64,000 bases of DNA from assembly GCA_963667535.2 (NCBI GenBank), contig CAXXDU010000002.1:2852001-2916000 (forward strand). The letters are read 5' to 3'. Source of the DNA: UBA5614 sp963667535 (GTDB lineage Bacteria > Cloacimonadota > Cloacimonadia > Cloacimonadales > Cloacimonadaceae). The position numbers and the translations under genes are program-made. This document shows positions 1 through 8,393 of this stretch, one piece after another. Under the pieces are notes generated by a model that ran no database searches, had not been told where the DNA came from, and was given only the letters and a program-made list of their open reading frames with translations. Every line of letters starts with the position of its first letter. The first letter of the stretch is position 1.

Positions 1-1
1 T

Positions 2-85
2 AAACAGAAAGGCTTTTCCATCGAACCGGTCAAACCCAATATGGAAGACATCTACCTATCCTATATGCAGAGCAGTGAGAAATAA
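2..85 (+). CDS. ABC transporter ATP-binding protein, C-terminal tail only (partial)
   Basis: An open frame enters from the left edge and stops at 83-85. Its last 27 residues contain VKPNMEDIYLSYM. The pattern proline-asparagine-x-glutamate-aspartate-hydrophobic before the stop is typical of the end of ABC-2 type exporter ATPases. It overlaps or abuts the next ATPase gene. In the known YbhF exporter subunit two ATPase domains are fused in one protein, so here the two halves may be separate genes. The family call rests on a short tail plus the neighbours. Confidence 0.6.
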   Translation, partial: KQKGFSIEPVKPNMEDIYLSYMQSSEK

Positions 86-95
86 AGGCATGTTT

Positions 96-821
96 ATGGA
101 ACATACAGACATGATTATCACAGAAAACCTGACCAAGCGTTTTGGTAAATTCACTGCGGTTAATAATCTCAATCTCAATATCTCCAAGGGGGAAATCTTC
201 GGCTTTTTGGGTGCCAATGGCGCTGGTAAGACCACTGCTATCCGCATGCTCTGCGGTTTACTCAAACCTACGAGTGGAAAAGCAACAGTAGCTGACTGTA
301 ATATATCCCAACAAAGCGAGTTGCTCAAGACCCGGATTGGCTATATGAGCCAGCGTTTTGCTTTGTATGAAGACCTGACAGTGAAAGAGAATGTGCTTTT
401 CTATAGCGGAATTTATCAGGTTAGTCAGGCTCAGGCGCTTGCTGTCGCAGAATCAATGCTATCAGATATGGGTATTGATTTAAAGGATAAATCACTGACA
501 AAGTCATTGCCATTGGGTTATAAGCAGAGACTGGCGTTAACCTGCTCACTCTTGCATGACCCGCAATTGCTCTTTCTGGATGAACCTACTTCAGGAGTTG
601 ACCCACAGGCAAGAAGAGCTTTTTGGAATGTCATTAATCATCTGGCAGAAAGCGGCAAGACAGTCATTGTCACCACTCATTTTATGGATGAAGCGGAATA
701 TTGCCATAGAGTAATCATCATGCAGAATGGTGAAACTGTAGCTTTAGGCATGCCGGGTGAGCTTAAAAAGCAATATCAGGTTGCCAATATGCAGGCACTA
801 TTCCTGAAATTGGTATCATAA
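96..821 (+). CDS. ABC-2 type exporter ATP-binding protein (YbhF-like)
   Basis: This is the ATPase subunit of an ABC exporter acting at the inner membrane. Visible motifs, numbered from the chosen start, are Walker A GANGAGKTT at about 39-47, the Q-loop YMSQRF, Walker B LLFLDEP and the H-loop TTH. The signature loop reads LPLGYKQR instead of LSGGxxQR; the LPxGxKQR form is known from YbhF/RbbA-type ATPases. The frame opens at 75, but ATG 96 has AAAGG at 84-88 seven bases upstream and avoids overlapping the previous stop, so 96 is preferred. Two permease genes follow with 1-bp spacing or overlap, giving a YbhF-S-R-like set. The substrate is unknown; drugs or other hydrophobic compounds are possible. 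Confidence 0.9.
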   Translation: MEHTDMIITENLTKRFGKFTAVNNLNLNISKGEIFGFLGANGAGKTTAIRMLCGLLKPTSGKATVADCNISQQSELLKTRIGYMSQRFALYEDLTVKENVLFYSGIYQVSQAQALAVAESMLSDMGIDLKDKSLTKSLPLGYKQRLALTCSLLHDPQLLFLDEPTSGVDPQARRAFWNVINHLAESGKTVIVTTHFMDEAEYCHRVIIMQNGETVALGMPGELKKQYQVANMQALFLKLVS

Positions 822-822
822 T

Positions 823-1920
823 ATGAGAAACAGTCGAATCCTTGCCATCATGATGAAAGAAGCTAATCACATCTTTCGTGACCCCAGAACTCTGCTGATT
901 ATTTTTATCATGCCGATTATCCAGCTCCTGATGTTCGGTTATGCCATGAATATGGAGATTAAGTCCATCAAACTGGCAGTCTATGACCATAACAATTCAG
1001 TTCTATCAAGAGATTTTATCAATAGCTTCAAAGCATCCAATACCTTCATCGTTTCTTATCCTGATACACCTGAAAGTCAGCTTGATAAACTCTTCTTCTC
1101 CCGCAAATACATGGCAGCTATCATGATTCCCCAAGATTTTGAACAAGATCTGACCCGAAACAGAAAAGCTCAGGTTCAACTGATTATCGACGCTTCCGAC
1201 CCCAATCAGGCAACAATGATTAAAGCCTATTGCAGTGGTGTTGTTAGTAAGTTTAATCAGTTGGAAAAGGTTTCTCCCATTGACTTACGAACCAATATCA
1301 TGTATAATCCCGATATGAAAAGCGCATTTTTCTTTGTCCCGGGGCTCATAGCCATGATACTTGTGATGGTATCTGCTTTGCTGACCAGTATTGCCATCAC
1401 GCGGGAAAAGGAACTGGGCACTATGGAGCAAATCCTGGTCTCCCCCATCCGCAGTCATGAGATTGTCATAGGTAAGGTTTTGCCCTATATCGTATTGGCA
1501 TTGATGGACGCATTATTTATTCTGGTCGTGGGTATGGTTATCTTCGGAGTTCCGTTCAGAGGAAGCTTTGTTACCTTTTTGGGATTCACTCTGCTTTATG
1601 TTTTAACCGCTTTGAGTCTGGGGCTGCTGGTATCCACAATTGCCCAGACACAGCAAGTAGCTATGATGATGGCACTTACCATGACAATGCTGCCGACCAT
1701 TATGCTTTCCGGCTTTATCTTCCCGATTGCTTCCATGCCAAAGGCTTTACAGTTGGTTACCTATATCGTACCTGCCAAATACTACCTGCAAATCATCCGG
1801 GGCATCATGCTCAAAGGCAATAATTTCACTCAACTCATCAAACCGATGCTGGCGCTGGTTATCATGACTATTGTTATGCTGACGCTGGCAGTTAAACGCT
1901 TTAGCCTGAGGTTGAAGTAG
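823..1920 (+). CDS. ABC-2 type permease (YbhS-like), 365 aa
   Basis: This is an inner-membrane permease subunit of the exporter. One membrane segment lies near residues 24-43 (LLIIFIMPIIQLLMFGYAM). A long extracytoplasmic stretch follows to about 165, then five hydrophobic segments to the C terminus. The sequence KELGTMEQILVSPIRSHEIVIGK before the membrane block is the usual coupling region of ABC2_membrane_3 permeases. It starts one base after the ATPase stop and its TAG overlaps the GTG of the next permease, so the three genes are surely co-translated. It pairs with the next gene as a heterodimer. Confidence 0.9.
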   Translation: MRNSRILAIMMKEANHIFRDPRTLLIIFIMPIIQLLMFGYAMNMEIKSIKLAVYDHNNSVLSRDFINSFKASNTFIVSYPDTPESQLDKLFFSRKYMAAIMIPQDFEQDLTRNRKAQVQLIIDASDPNQATMIKAYCSGVVSKFNQLEKVSPIDLRTNIMYNPDMKSAFFFVPGLIAMILVMVSALLTSIAITREKELGTMEQILVSPIRSHEIVIGKVLPYIVLALMDALFILVVGMVIFGVPFRGSFVTFLGFTLLYVLTALSLGLLVSTIAQTQQVAMMMALTMTMLPTIMLSGFIFPIASMPKALQLVTYIVPAKYYLQIIRGIMLKGNNFTQLIKPMLALVIMTIVMLTLAVKRFSLRLK

Positions 1921-3068
1921 TGCATCCCATCTCGTTGAAAGTAGTATTGACCTTCATAAAGAAGGAATTCAGGCAAATGAGCAGAACCCGTGCTATGATG
2001 TTCTTGGTCTTTGGAGCCCCCTTAATCCAGATATTGGTATTGGGCTTTGCTGTTACCAACGAAGTAAAGCACGTGAAGCTATATATCGATGACAGGGATA
2101 ACACGCACACCAGTATGATGCTGCAGCGTAGCTTTTCTTCAACTGACAGGTTTGATGTGGTTGAGAATAAACAAAATCAAAAGACTACTGACCTGATAGA
2201 TGATTGGAAAGCTCAGATTATAATTACGATACCTCCGGGCTTTTCCAGAGAACTGGCTTTGAACAGAAAACCTGCCTTGCAGATAATGGTGGATGGCATT
2301 GATGGCAATTCTGCTGCGATCGCAACAAGTTATGCGCAAGGTATTATAGCGTTGTTTATTCAGAACGAGCTCAATATAAAAGATAAATATCCACCTAATG
2401 CCGCTGCTTTTAGCGCTATTCCTCCTCAAATCGAAGTGCAGGACAGGATGTGGTATAATGTTGATCTTGCTAGCCCACAATACATGATACCGGGACTGGT
2501 GGTTATTCTGGTGACGATTATATCTATGATGATTTCTGCCATGAGTATGGTAAAAGAGAAAGAGATTGGCACACTCGAACAACTGATGGTAACACCAGTC
2601 CGCAAGAGCGAATTGCTGCTGGGCAAGCTGATACCCTATTGGTTGATATCTCTGTTTGAAATCAATTTTGTTATGTTAGCAGCACACTTTATCTTTAATA
2701 TTCACTTCGCAGGAAATCCCTTTGCTTTAATCTTCCTGGCTGCCATTTATCTATTGACTACGCTGGGTTTAGGTATATTGATTTCTACCATGACCAATAC
2801 TCAGCAGCAGGCAATGTTCTTTGCCTGGTTCATGATGGTGTTTATGCTGCTGCTAAGCGGTTTCTTTGTTCCGATTGCCAATATGCCTCAATCTATCAAA
2901 TACCTGACTCTGCTCAATCCTATGAGCTATTTCATGACTATCACAAGAGAAATTGTCATCAAGGGTAATGAATTGAAATATCTATGGAAAGAAACTCTGG
3001 CTCTGTTTTCTTATGGCTTGATTATCTTCACAATCAGTGTGGCGAAGTTTAGGAAGACAACGAAGTAA
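1920..3068 (+). CDS. ABC-2 type permease (YbhR-like), 382 aa
   Basis: This is the second permease of the exporter, with the same layout as its neighbour. An N-terminal membrane segment lies near residues 24-44, a periplasmic domain extends to about 185, the coupling motif KEIGTLEQLMVTPVRKSELLLGK comes next, and then a five-segment membrane block. The start is GTG at 1920, overlapping the previous TAG by one base, which indicates translational coupling. With the upstream ATPases it makes a YbhFSR-like exporter. The membrane-fusion partner (YbhG/HlyD-like) would be expected left of the window. The substrate cannot be told from the sequence. Confidence 0.9.
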   Translation: MHPISLKVVLTFIKKEFRQMSRTRAMMFLVFGAPLIQILVLGFAVTNEVKHVKLYIDDRDNTHTSMMLQRSFSSTDRFDVVENKQNQKTTDLIDDWKAQIIITIPPGFSRELALNRKPALQIMVDGIDGNSAAIATSYAQGIIALFIQNELNIKDKYPPNAAAFSAIPPQIEVQDRMWYNVDLASPQYMIPGLVVILVTIISMMISAMSMVKEKEIGTLEQLMVTPVRKSELLLGKLIPYWLISLFEINFVMLAAHFIFNIHFAGNPFALIFLAAIYLLTTLGLGILISTMTNTQQQAMFFAWFMMVFMLLLSGFFVPIANMPQSIKYLTLLNPMSYFMTITREIVIKGNELKYLWKETLALFSYGLIIFTISVAKFRKTTK

Positions 3069-3076
3069 GGTAGTGG

Positions 3077-3122
3077 CACGGACACTCCTGTCCGTGTAAA
3101 AGTAGCTACGACAATCTTGTCG
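3077..3122. repeat. two adjacent short palindromes downstream of the exporter
   Basis: CACGGACA (3077-3084) pairs perfectly with TGTCCGTG (3089-3096) over a 4-base loop. CGACAA (3109-3114) pairs with TTGTCG (3117-3122). Neither is followed by a U-tract, so they are not convincing terminators. A relative of the first (CAGACA, AGAG, TGTCTG) lies at about 52196, which suggests a dispersed palindrome family. Confidence 0.6.
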
Positions 3123-3206
3123 CAGATGGTAAACAAGTCTAGATTCCTACCAGCGCAGGAATGACATCGATTTGTATGTTGAGTGGGGACAGCCTAGGGC
3201 AGTTAT

Positions 3207-4040
3207 CTACAATTGACTATTATCTATCAGCCTCGTTTTGCCGATAAATACAGCCATTATCACTCTTGTTCTGTCATCAAGCTTTTTGACAGGAGCCAGG
3301 GTATCTTTATCCACAAAAGCAACGTAGTCTTTTTTACCATTGGCTTTTTCTATCAATTCAATGATTTGCGCTTTTACGTTAGCTGGATTGGTTTCACCTT
3401 GTTTGTATAAATCATTTGCGAGTTTAAGTGATTGGGATAGACACAGGGCATCTACTCGTTCAGTTTTGGAAAGGTATTTATTACGTGAACTCATGGCAAG
3501 ACCGTCTTTTTCCCGGATTATAGGACAGCGGACAATGCGTGTATGCAGGTTCAGGTCTTTGAGCATTGTTTCCAGAATTATCATCTGCTGAAAGTCTTTC
3601 TCACCCATATACATATAGTCCGGATTAACTATATTAACCAGTTTTGCCACAATAGTTGCCACGCCCTTGAAATGCACTGGACGGCTCATACCACATAAAA
3701 CTTCTGATAGTCCGTAAACAGTTATCCAGCTTTTATAACCTTCAGGATACATAGTGGCATCGGAAGGAACAAATACATAGTCTACTTTATAGTTTTCCAG
3801 TAGTGTCAAATCTCTGTCCAGGTCTTTAGGGTAGTTATTCAAATCTTCATTAGCACCGAACTGAGCAGGATTGACATAGATGGAAACAATTGTAATATCA
3901 CATTGCTGGTTAGACTTTGCTACAAGGCTGAGGTGCCCCTCATGTAAGAAACCCATAGTTGGAATAAAACCGATTGTCTTGCCTGTATCCCAGAGCTGAC
4001 CGAGATTGAGCATTTCGTTAATGTCATTAATTATTTTCAT
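3207..4040 (-). CDS. panC: pantothenate synthetase
   Basis: The enzyme joins pantoate and beta-alanine with ATP in the last step of pantothenate (vitamin B5, CoA precursor) synthesis in the cytoplasm. The 277-aa length is normal. The nucleotidyltransferase motif appears as MGFLHEGHLSL near residue 30 (HxGH), and the KMSKS-like loop as MSSRNKYLS near residue 183. panD lies immediately upstream on the same strand with a 22-bp gap, so the beta-alanine-forming and beta-alanine-using enzymes are co-transcribed. Start ATG at 4040. Confidence 0.97.
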   Translation of the reverse strand: MKIINDINEMLNLGQLWDTGKTIGFIPTMGFLHEGHLSLVAKSNQQCDITIVSIYVNPAQFGANEDLNNYPKDLDRDLTLLENYKVDYVFVPSDATMYPEGYKSWITVYGLSEVLCGMSRPVHFKGVATIVAKLVNIVNPDYMYMGEKDFQQMIILETMLKDLNLHTRIVRCPIIREKDGLAMSSRNKYLSKTERVDALCLSQSLKLANDLYKQGETNPANVKAQIIELIEKANGKKDYVAFVDKDTLAPVKKLDDRTRVIMAVFIGKTRLIDNSQL

Positions 4041-4062
4041 TGATTTGTAACCTTTGTGGACT

Positions 4063-4416
4063 TTATTTTGTACAGGGACGGTTCTTGTCGTCTACACAGA
4101 CAATAACAGGTTTATGCTGATTAATCTCTTCCTCGGTCATAAAACCATAGTTTACTATGATAATCTTATCACCGGGTTGGTTAATGCGGGCAGCAGCGCC
4201 ATTGATACCGATTTCACCGGTACCTGGTTTACCTTCAATAATATATGTGGAAAAGCGTTCGCCATTATTCAGATTAAAGATCTCAACCCGCTCAAATTCA
4301 TGCATCCCGCTCTTATCCAAAAGGTCTTTATCAATACTGATACTGCCATTGTAATCCGGGTCACAGGCTGTAATTGTTACCCTGTGTATCTTGGACAGTA
4401 AGACTTGTCTAAACAT
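4063..4416 (-). CDS. panD: aspartate 1-decarboxylase (pyruvoyl-dependent)
   Basis: This makes beta-alanine from aspartate for pantothenate synthesis. The 117-aa proenzyme is normal length. It contains DYNGSISIDKDLL near residue 21, where the family self-cleaves between Gly and Ser to create the pyruvoyl cofactor. The NGAAARI motif near residue 73 is also conserved. GGAGG-like bases precede the ATG at 4416. It forms a panD-panC operon with the downstream gene. Confidence 0.97.
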   Translation of the reverse strand: MFRQVLLSKIHRVTITACDPDYNGSISIDKDLLDKSGMHEFERVEIFNLNNGERFSTYIIEGKPGTGEIGINGAAARINQPGDKIIIVNYGFMTEEEINQHKPVIVCVDDKNRPCTK

Positions 4417-4551
4417 CTTTCCTCCAAAGGAATACCTTTGTTTTCCAACTGCTTTTAATACTATAACAAAGTCAGATTTGTTTAGCCTGTGTTACTGTCA
4501 ATTAATTTACAGGTTATGGCCTTTCAAGAGGTATAAAATAATAATTCTGAA

Positions 4552-6882
4552 CTAATTAGCTCTCACAATTCTAAACCCTATGTACATTTGTCCCTGATGT
4601 ATCGGAACGCGGTCTCTGGCTGCAACAACGCAGTGCGGTTCATCATCCATAAAGCACCCGCCTCTGATAACCCGGTCATACATATCTTCAGATAACGCAG
4701 GACCGGTAGGATTATTAGTAGGGCTTACTGCATAAAAATTTGCATCATACCAATCCCAGCACCATTCTCGCACATTGCCGGACATATCATACAGCCCCAG
4801 ATTATTTGCCTGCATCTGACCTACAGGATGAGTTTCCATAACACCGTTAACTGAATACCAACCCAGATCATTGAGGGTATTACCCCCGGAAAACAAGTAA
4901 TCAGGATTAATTACTCCACTTCTGGCAGCATATTCCCATTCAGCTTCAGTCGGAAGTCTGTACCCGTTGGCAGACCAGTTGCAAATAGCATTTTTCCATG
5001 TATTGTAGCTAGCATTAATCGAGGTGGGTATCGGTCCCCATTCGTCCGGATTAGTAGAATCATTTATACTATATACCGGAGTCAGACTTTCCAGAATACT
5101 CTTTTTATTGCAATAAACCATACAGGCAAACATACTTACATTCTCTACAGGTCTGTGTATATTTCCGGTAAAGGCAGATGGATTGTATCCCATGACTGAT
5201 AACCAATCCTGCTGCTTTACTTCAAAACTGCTAATTCTATACGGTGATAATGTTACCATATGTGTAGGCACTGCATCTGTAAAGCCTGTTCCGCGCGTGT
5301 CACCCATTGTAAAGACACCGGCGGGAATATTTATCATCTCCATTGGTACATTGACACTATACGTTGCTGTAATGACCGCACTTGGAGTCCAGTTAGTCTT
5401 ATATGCTCTGGCTTTTATAGTAGTGTTTGAGTTTAATAATAAAGGGGTTGAATAAACCGGGGATAATGTGCCCGGCTCTGTGTTATCAAGAGTATAGCGA
5501 ATCTGAGCTCCGGCTGTCTGACAAGAAATTGTAACGCTGGTTGGCTGATTATATGCTCCCTGTTGTGGAGAGAAAGAAGGGTCAGCCACAGTGTTGACTA
5601 TAGAATATGTAGCGGTTGTAACAGGACTATCCATAAACCCCTGTTTAAAAGCCCTGGCATTTAAAACAGTAGTTGCGTTAATCTGAAGCGGAGCAGTATA
5701 AAGTGGAGAACTCGTTACCGGTGTGAGGTTATTAGTAGTGTATCTGATTTCCACTCCAGGAGTCTGGCAGGTAATGCTGACAATTGGTGCTCCTGAGTAT
5801 TGACCGCCGGGCAAGCTAAATTTCGGTGCATAAATATTGAAATTGTAGCTTCCGGTTGATACATTACTAGTCATCCATCCTGCTTTTACAGCGATAGCTT
5901 TTAGCGTGGTATTAACTGATATTGGTATTGGCGCAGTATACACAGCTGATGAAGTAGTCGGGGCACTACCATTTGTGGTATAATGGATTTTTGTGCCGGG
6001 AGTTGTGCTTAAAATTGTTACATGCTGTGTACTATAAAAAGATGCCGGTAAAGGAGTAAATGATGGAGCAGGAACTTTTAAATTATAGTTGCCGATAGTA
6101 AGCGAACTCGGATTCCAGCCTTGTTTAAAAGCCTTGGCAGACACCATCGTATTGGCTGTAATGTTTAATGAAGTGGAATACAACTGCGATGCTTCTGTAG
6201 GCTCTGTCCCATCCGTCGTATACCTTATAGCAGCACCCGTTGTCGGAGTACCGAGTGCTAAAGAAAATGTGTTGTAGAATGTACCCGGCTCAATATTAAA
6301 GGTAGGCTGTTCCACCTGAAAAGAAAAGTTTACTGATACAGTAGGACATGCTGTCCAGCCTGGGATAAAACCCTTTGCTTTCAGATTTGTAATCCTGTCT
6401 ATCAATAGCGGAGCTGTATACACGGCTGAACTATCTGTCGGTTCTGTTCCATCGGTAGTATAGTGGATTACCGTTTCAGGGATAACTGCAACGATCTGCA
6501 CGTTTTGAGGAGTCATATAAGTACCACCCATAGGTACGATAAACAAAGCTGCTACCTGAAACTGATAAAGAATTGATGCAACACCACTCGGTATCCAGTT
6601 ATCCTTGAATGCCCTGGCTTTTACGGTTGTTGTTGCATTTACAATAATCTGTGCTGTATACAACTGTGACTCTGTAGTGGGCTCCGACCCATCCAGAGTA
6701 TATCTGATTTTAGCTCCGGCAGTTGAACAGGTAATATTCACATTTTTTACGGATGAATATACGCCACCGATAGGACTGATGGTTGGTGTTGCAACTGTAC
6801 CCTGTAAAACAACCGGATTGTCACTTTTTGTACAAGCTGCCAAAAGAAAGATTGTTAAGGTAATAATAATAAGTGCTTTCAT
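4552..6882 (-). CDS. lipoprotein with six chitobiase-C-like repeats and an SUMF1/FGE-like domain
   Basis: The 776-aa protein starts with a lipobox signal (LLAAC, Cys near residue 17), so it is probably anchored in a membrane. Six tandem repeats of about 80 residues follow, to about residue 520. Each carries an R/HYTxDxxEPT or close variant (RYTLDGSEPTTES, HYTTDGTEPTDSS), typical of CHB_HEX_C_1 modules. The last 255 residues form a sulfatase-modifying-factor-like domain (MINIPAGVFTMGD, RLPTEAEWEYAARSG, LGLYDMSGNVREW, GFRIVRAN). The two cysteines in GGCFMDDEPHC are not spaced like the CxxxxC copper site of true formylglycine-generating enzymes, so enzyme activity is doubtful. Binding or structural roles are more likely. 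It is transcribed alone, away from panD. Confidence 0.9.
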   Translation of the reverse strand: MKALIIITLTIFLLAACTKSDNPVVLQGTVATPTISPIGGVYSSVKNVNITCSTAGAKIRYTLDGSEPTTESQLYTAQIIVNATTTVKARAFKDNWIPSGVASILYQFQVAALFIVPMGGTYMTPQNVQIVAVIPETVIHYTTDGTEPTDSSAVYTAPLLIDRITNLKAKGFIPGWTACPTVSVNFSFQVEQPTFNIEPGTFYNTFSLALGTPTTGAAIRYTTDGTEPTEASQLYSTSLNITANTMVSAKAFKQGWNPSSLTIGNYNLKVPAPSFTPLPASFYSTQHVTILSTTPGTKIHYTTNGSAPTTSSAVYTAPIPISVNTTLKAIAVKAGWMTSNVSTGSYNFNIYAPKFSLPGGQYSGAPIVSITCQTPGVEIRYTTNNLTPVTSSPLYTAPLQINATTVLNARAFKQGFMDSPVTTATYSIVNTVADPSFSPQQGAYNQPTSVTISCQTAGAQIRYTLDNTEPGTLSPVYSTPLLLNSNTTIKARAYKTNWTPSAVITATYSVNVPMEMINIPAGVFTMGDTRGTGFTDAVPTHMVTLSPYRISSFEVKQQDWLSVMGYNPSAFTGNIHRPVENVSMFACMVYCNKKSILESLTPVYSINDSTNPDEWGPIPTSINASYNTWKNAICNWSANGYRLPTEAEWEYAARSGVINPDYLFSGGNTLNDLGWYSVNGVMETHPVGQMQANNLGLYDMSGNVREWCWDWYDANFYAVSPTNNPTGPALSEDMYDRVIRGGCFMDDEPHCVVAARDRVPIHQGQMYIGFRIVRAN

Positions 6883-7022
6883 CGCCTCACCCCTACTTAT
6901 TTTTTAGAATCTACATATAGAATACAAATTACTTAATAAGCAATAATAAATATTCTGTCAACTATTTTTTCTTGTAGCTTGGGAAGGCTTCAGCAGCAAA
7001 TATATTCTTTTCTCGTTCATCT

Positions 7023-7475
7023 TTCATTTCTTAATAAATCTTACAGATATTGTACTAGTATGTAAGGGGTATCTAAGGGCTTTCCCCTTAGATACCCCTT
7101 ACATCTATCTTTGTAATCCAACGAATCGCTTAAGATATAAGCAGGCGATTAGCAGGGGTTACCTATTAATTCATTGTTCATTATTCAATAAATCCTACAG
7201 AGATTGTACAGAGATGCTAGGGTCATCTAAGGGTGCGACCCTTAGATGACCCTAGCATCTCCCTTTAATCTCCTTAATATCATCAAATGCATAAAAGGGG
7301 TTCATGAGGAAAAGCAGGAAAAAGTAATTGAAAGAGCAACGCTCTTTCTCTGTCCTTCCTCTAATCTCGATCACCAATGTTATACCTATGCTTAAATACC
7401 TATACGCAAACATAGGAACTGTTAGGGCATTATAAGGGAGACATAACTGACCGGCCTAAGGTCAGAGCAGGTTAT
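7023..7475 (+). repeat. large intergenic repeat element with two long hairpins, copy A
   Basis: No gene is evident in 6883-7937. This part carries two strong hairpins. Arms of 18 bp lie at 7062-7079 and 7085-7102, perfect with a 5-base loop. Arms of 23 bp lie at 7212-7234 and 7238-7260, perfect with loop GCG. About 80-190 bp further on, 7345-7475 closely matches the reverse complement of 28205-28375, with shared words such as CCTATACGCAAACA, GGGCATTATAAGGGAG and CCTAAGGTCAGA. It is therefore one member of a repeat family; see copy B at 28077-28500. Function unknown. Confidence 0.7.
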
Positions 7476-7613
7476 AAATTAAACTTTAGTTTGTATAACT
7501 CCATTTTAAAGAATGGGATACATCCGGTTTCCACACCATTCATAATCCATCATTCATAATTTGTAATTAGCAGCTTGGCTGGCTCAAGTCTCATCAGGCA
7601 ACACGAAGTCAAC

Positions 7614-7672
7614 ACACAGCGGACAATCGGCAGACTTAAGACCGTTGATTGTCCGTTGATTGTCAGCTGTGT
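7614..7672. repeat. imperfect hairpin with an internal 11-bp duplication upstream of ybaB
   Basis: ACACAGCGGACAATC (7614-7628) pairs with GATTGTCAGCTGTGT (7658-7672) at 14 of 15 positions. Between them CGTTGATTGTC occurs twice in tandem, so an alternative pairing with GGACAATCGG is possible. It lies about 265 bp upstream of ybaB. No U-tract follows. The rest of 7481-7937 shows no gene or motif I can defend. Confidence 0.5.
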
Positions 7673-7937
7673 CTGGGCAGATAAATCGAGAAGGAGTTGC
7701 GACAATTTTGCATTGCGATGAGGCTTGGAAAAGAAAAGAAAAGGAAATAAAATGAATTATTTTGTATTAAGTACTATTCAAATGGTATTATGGATCCGGA
7801 TGGTAAAACAAAGATAATTGTAAGTTCATTGGCTAAGAGAGCAGCATGTAATAAGGCATCATAGTATTGAGAAGGGATAATTCTTGACGAATAATACAAA
7901 TCCATTGTTAATGTAAAAAAAACTATTAGGAGCGACT

Positions 7938-8261
7938 ATGTTTCCCGGTGGAAAGAATATGAAAGACCTGATGAAACAGGCACAAAAGATGCAGCAGGAT
8001 ATGATGAAGCAACAGGAAGAGCTGGAAAACCAAACTTTTGAAGCAACTTCCGGTGGAGGAATGGTCATCGTTCAAATGAATGGAAAATTTGAAGTAAAAA
8101 GCATTAAAATAGACAAGCAAGCTGTTGACCCTGAAGATGTGGAAATGCTGGAAGACCTCATTCTGGCAGCCTTGCAGGAAGCTTTTAAAAAAGCGACCGA
8201 TGCATCCAGTGATGCCATGGGCAAGCTGACCGGCGGAATGAAAATACCCGGCTTGTTCTAA
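7938..8261 (+). CDS. ybaB: YbaB/EbfC family nucleoid-associated protein
   Basis: This small DNA-binding protein (107 aa, normal length) is expected to bind DNA as a dimer and shape the nucleoid. The family core is visible: MKDLMKQAQKMQQDMMKQQEEL (long helix), the glycine-rich strand SGGGMVIVQMNGKFEVKSI near 40-60, and DPEDVEMLEDLILAALQEAFKKA near 68-90. AGGAG at 7928-7932 gives a good ribosome site. It stands before recR, the standard pairing in many bacteria where the proteins are linked to recombination and repair. The two are separated by 132 bp of repeats. Confidence 0.95.
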   Translation: MFPGGKNMKDLMKQAQKMQQDMMKQQEELENQTFEATSGGGMVIVQMNGKFEVKSIKIDKQAVDPEDVEMLEDLILAALQEAFKKATDASSDAMGKLTGGMKIPGLF

Positions 8262-8271
8262 CTCGTGACTT

Positions 8272-8381
8272 CTTTACCACAAAGACTCAAAGACACAAAG
8301 AGATAGTATTATCATGAAGCTCGAAATCAACCGTTATGTTAAAAAAACTCCGTGTCTCTGTGACTCGGTGCCTCTTCAGAC
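8272..8381. repeat. dispersed 'ACCACAAAGAC...CTCGGTG' type intergenic sequence
   Basis: The ybaB-recR gap holds ACCACAAAGACTCAAAGACA-like text on one side and CTCCGTGTCTCTGTGACTCGGTG on the other. These are roughly inverted relatives of each other. They resemble the CGTGTATTTCGTGGTT family at 44469, 45037 and 46010-47079. They may pair to form a loose hairpin. Confidence 0.45.
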
Positions 8382-8393
8382 TAAAAGATTTGT

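Noticed and set aside
3077..3122. intrinsic terminator of the exporter operon
   Set aside because: Stems are short and no U-tract follows on either strand.
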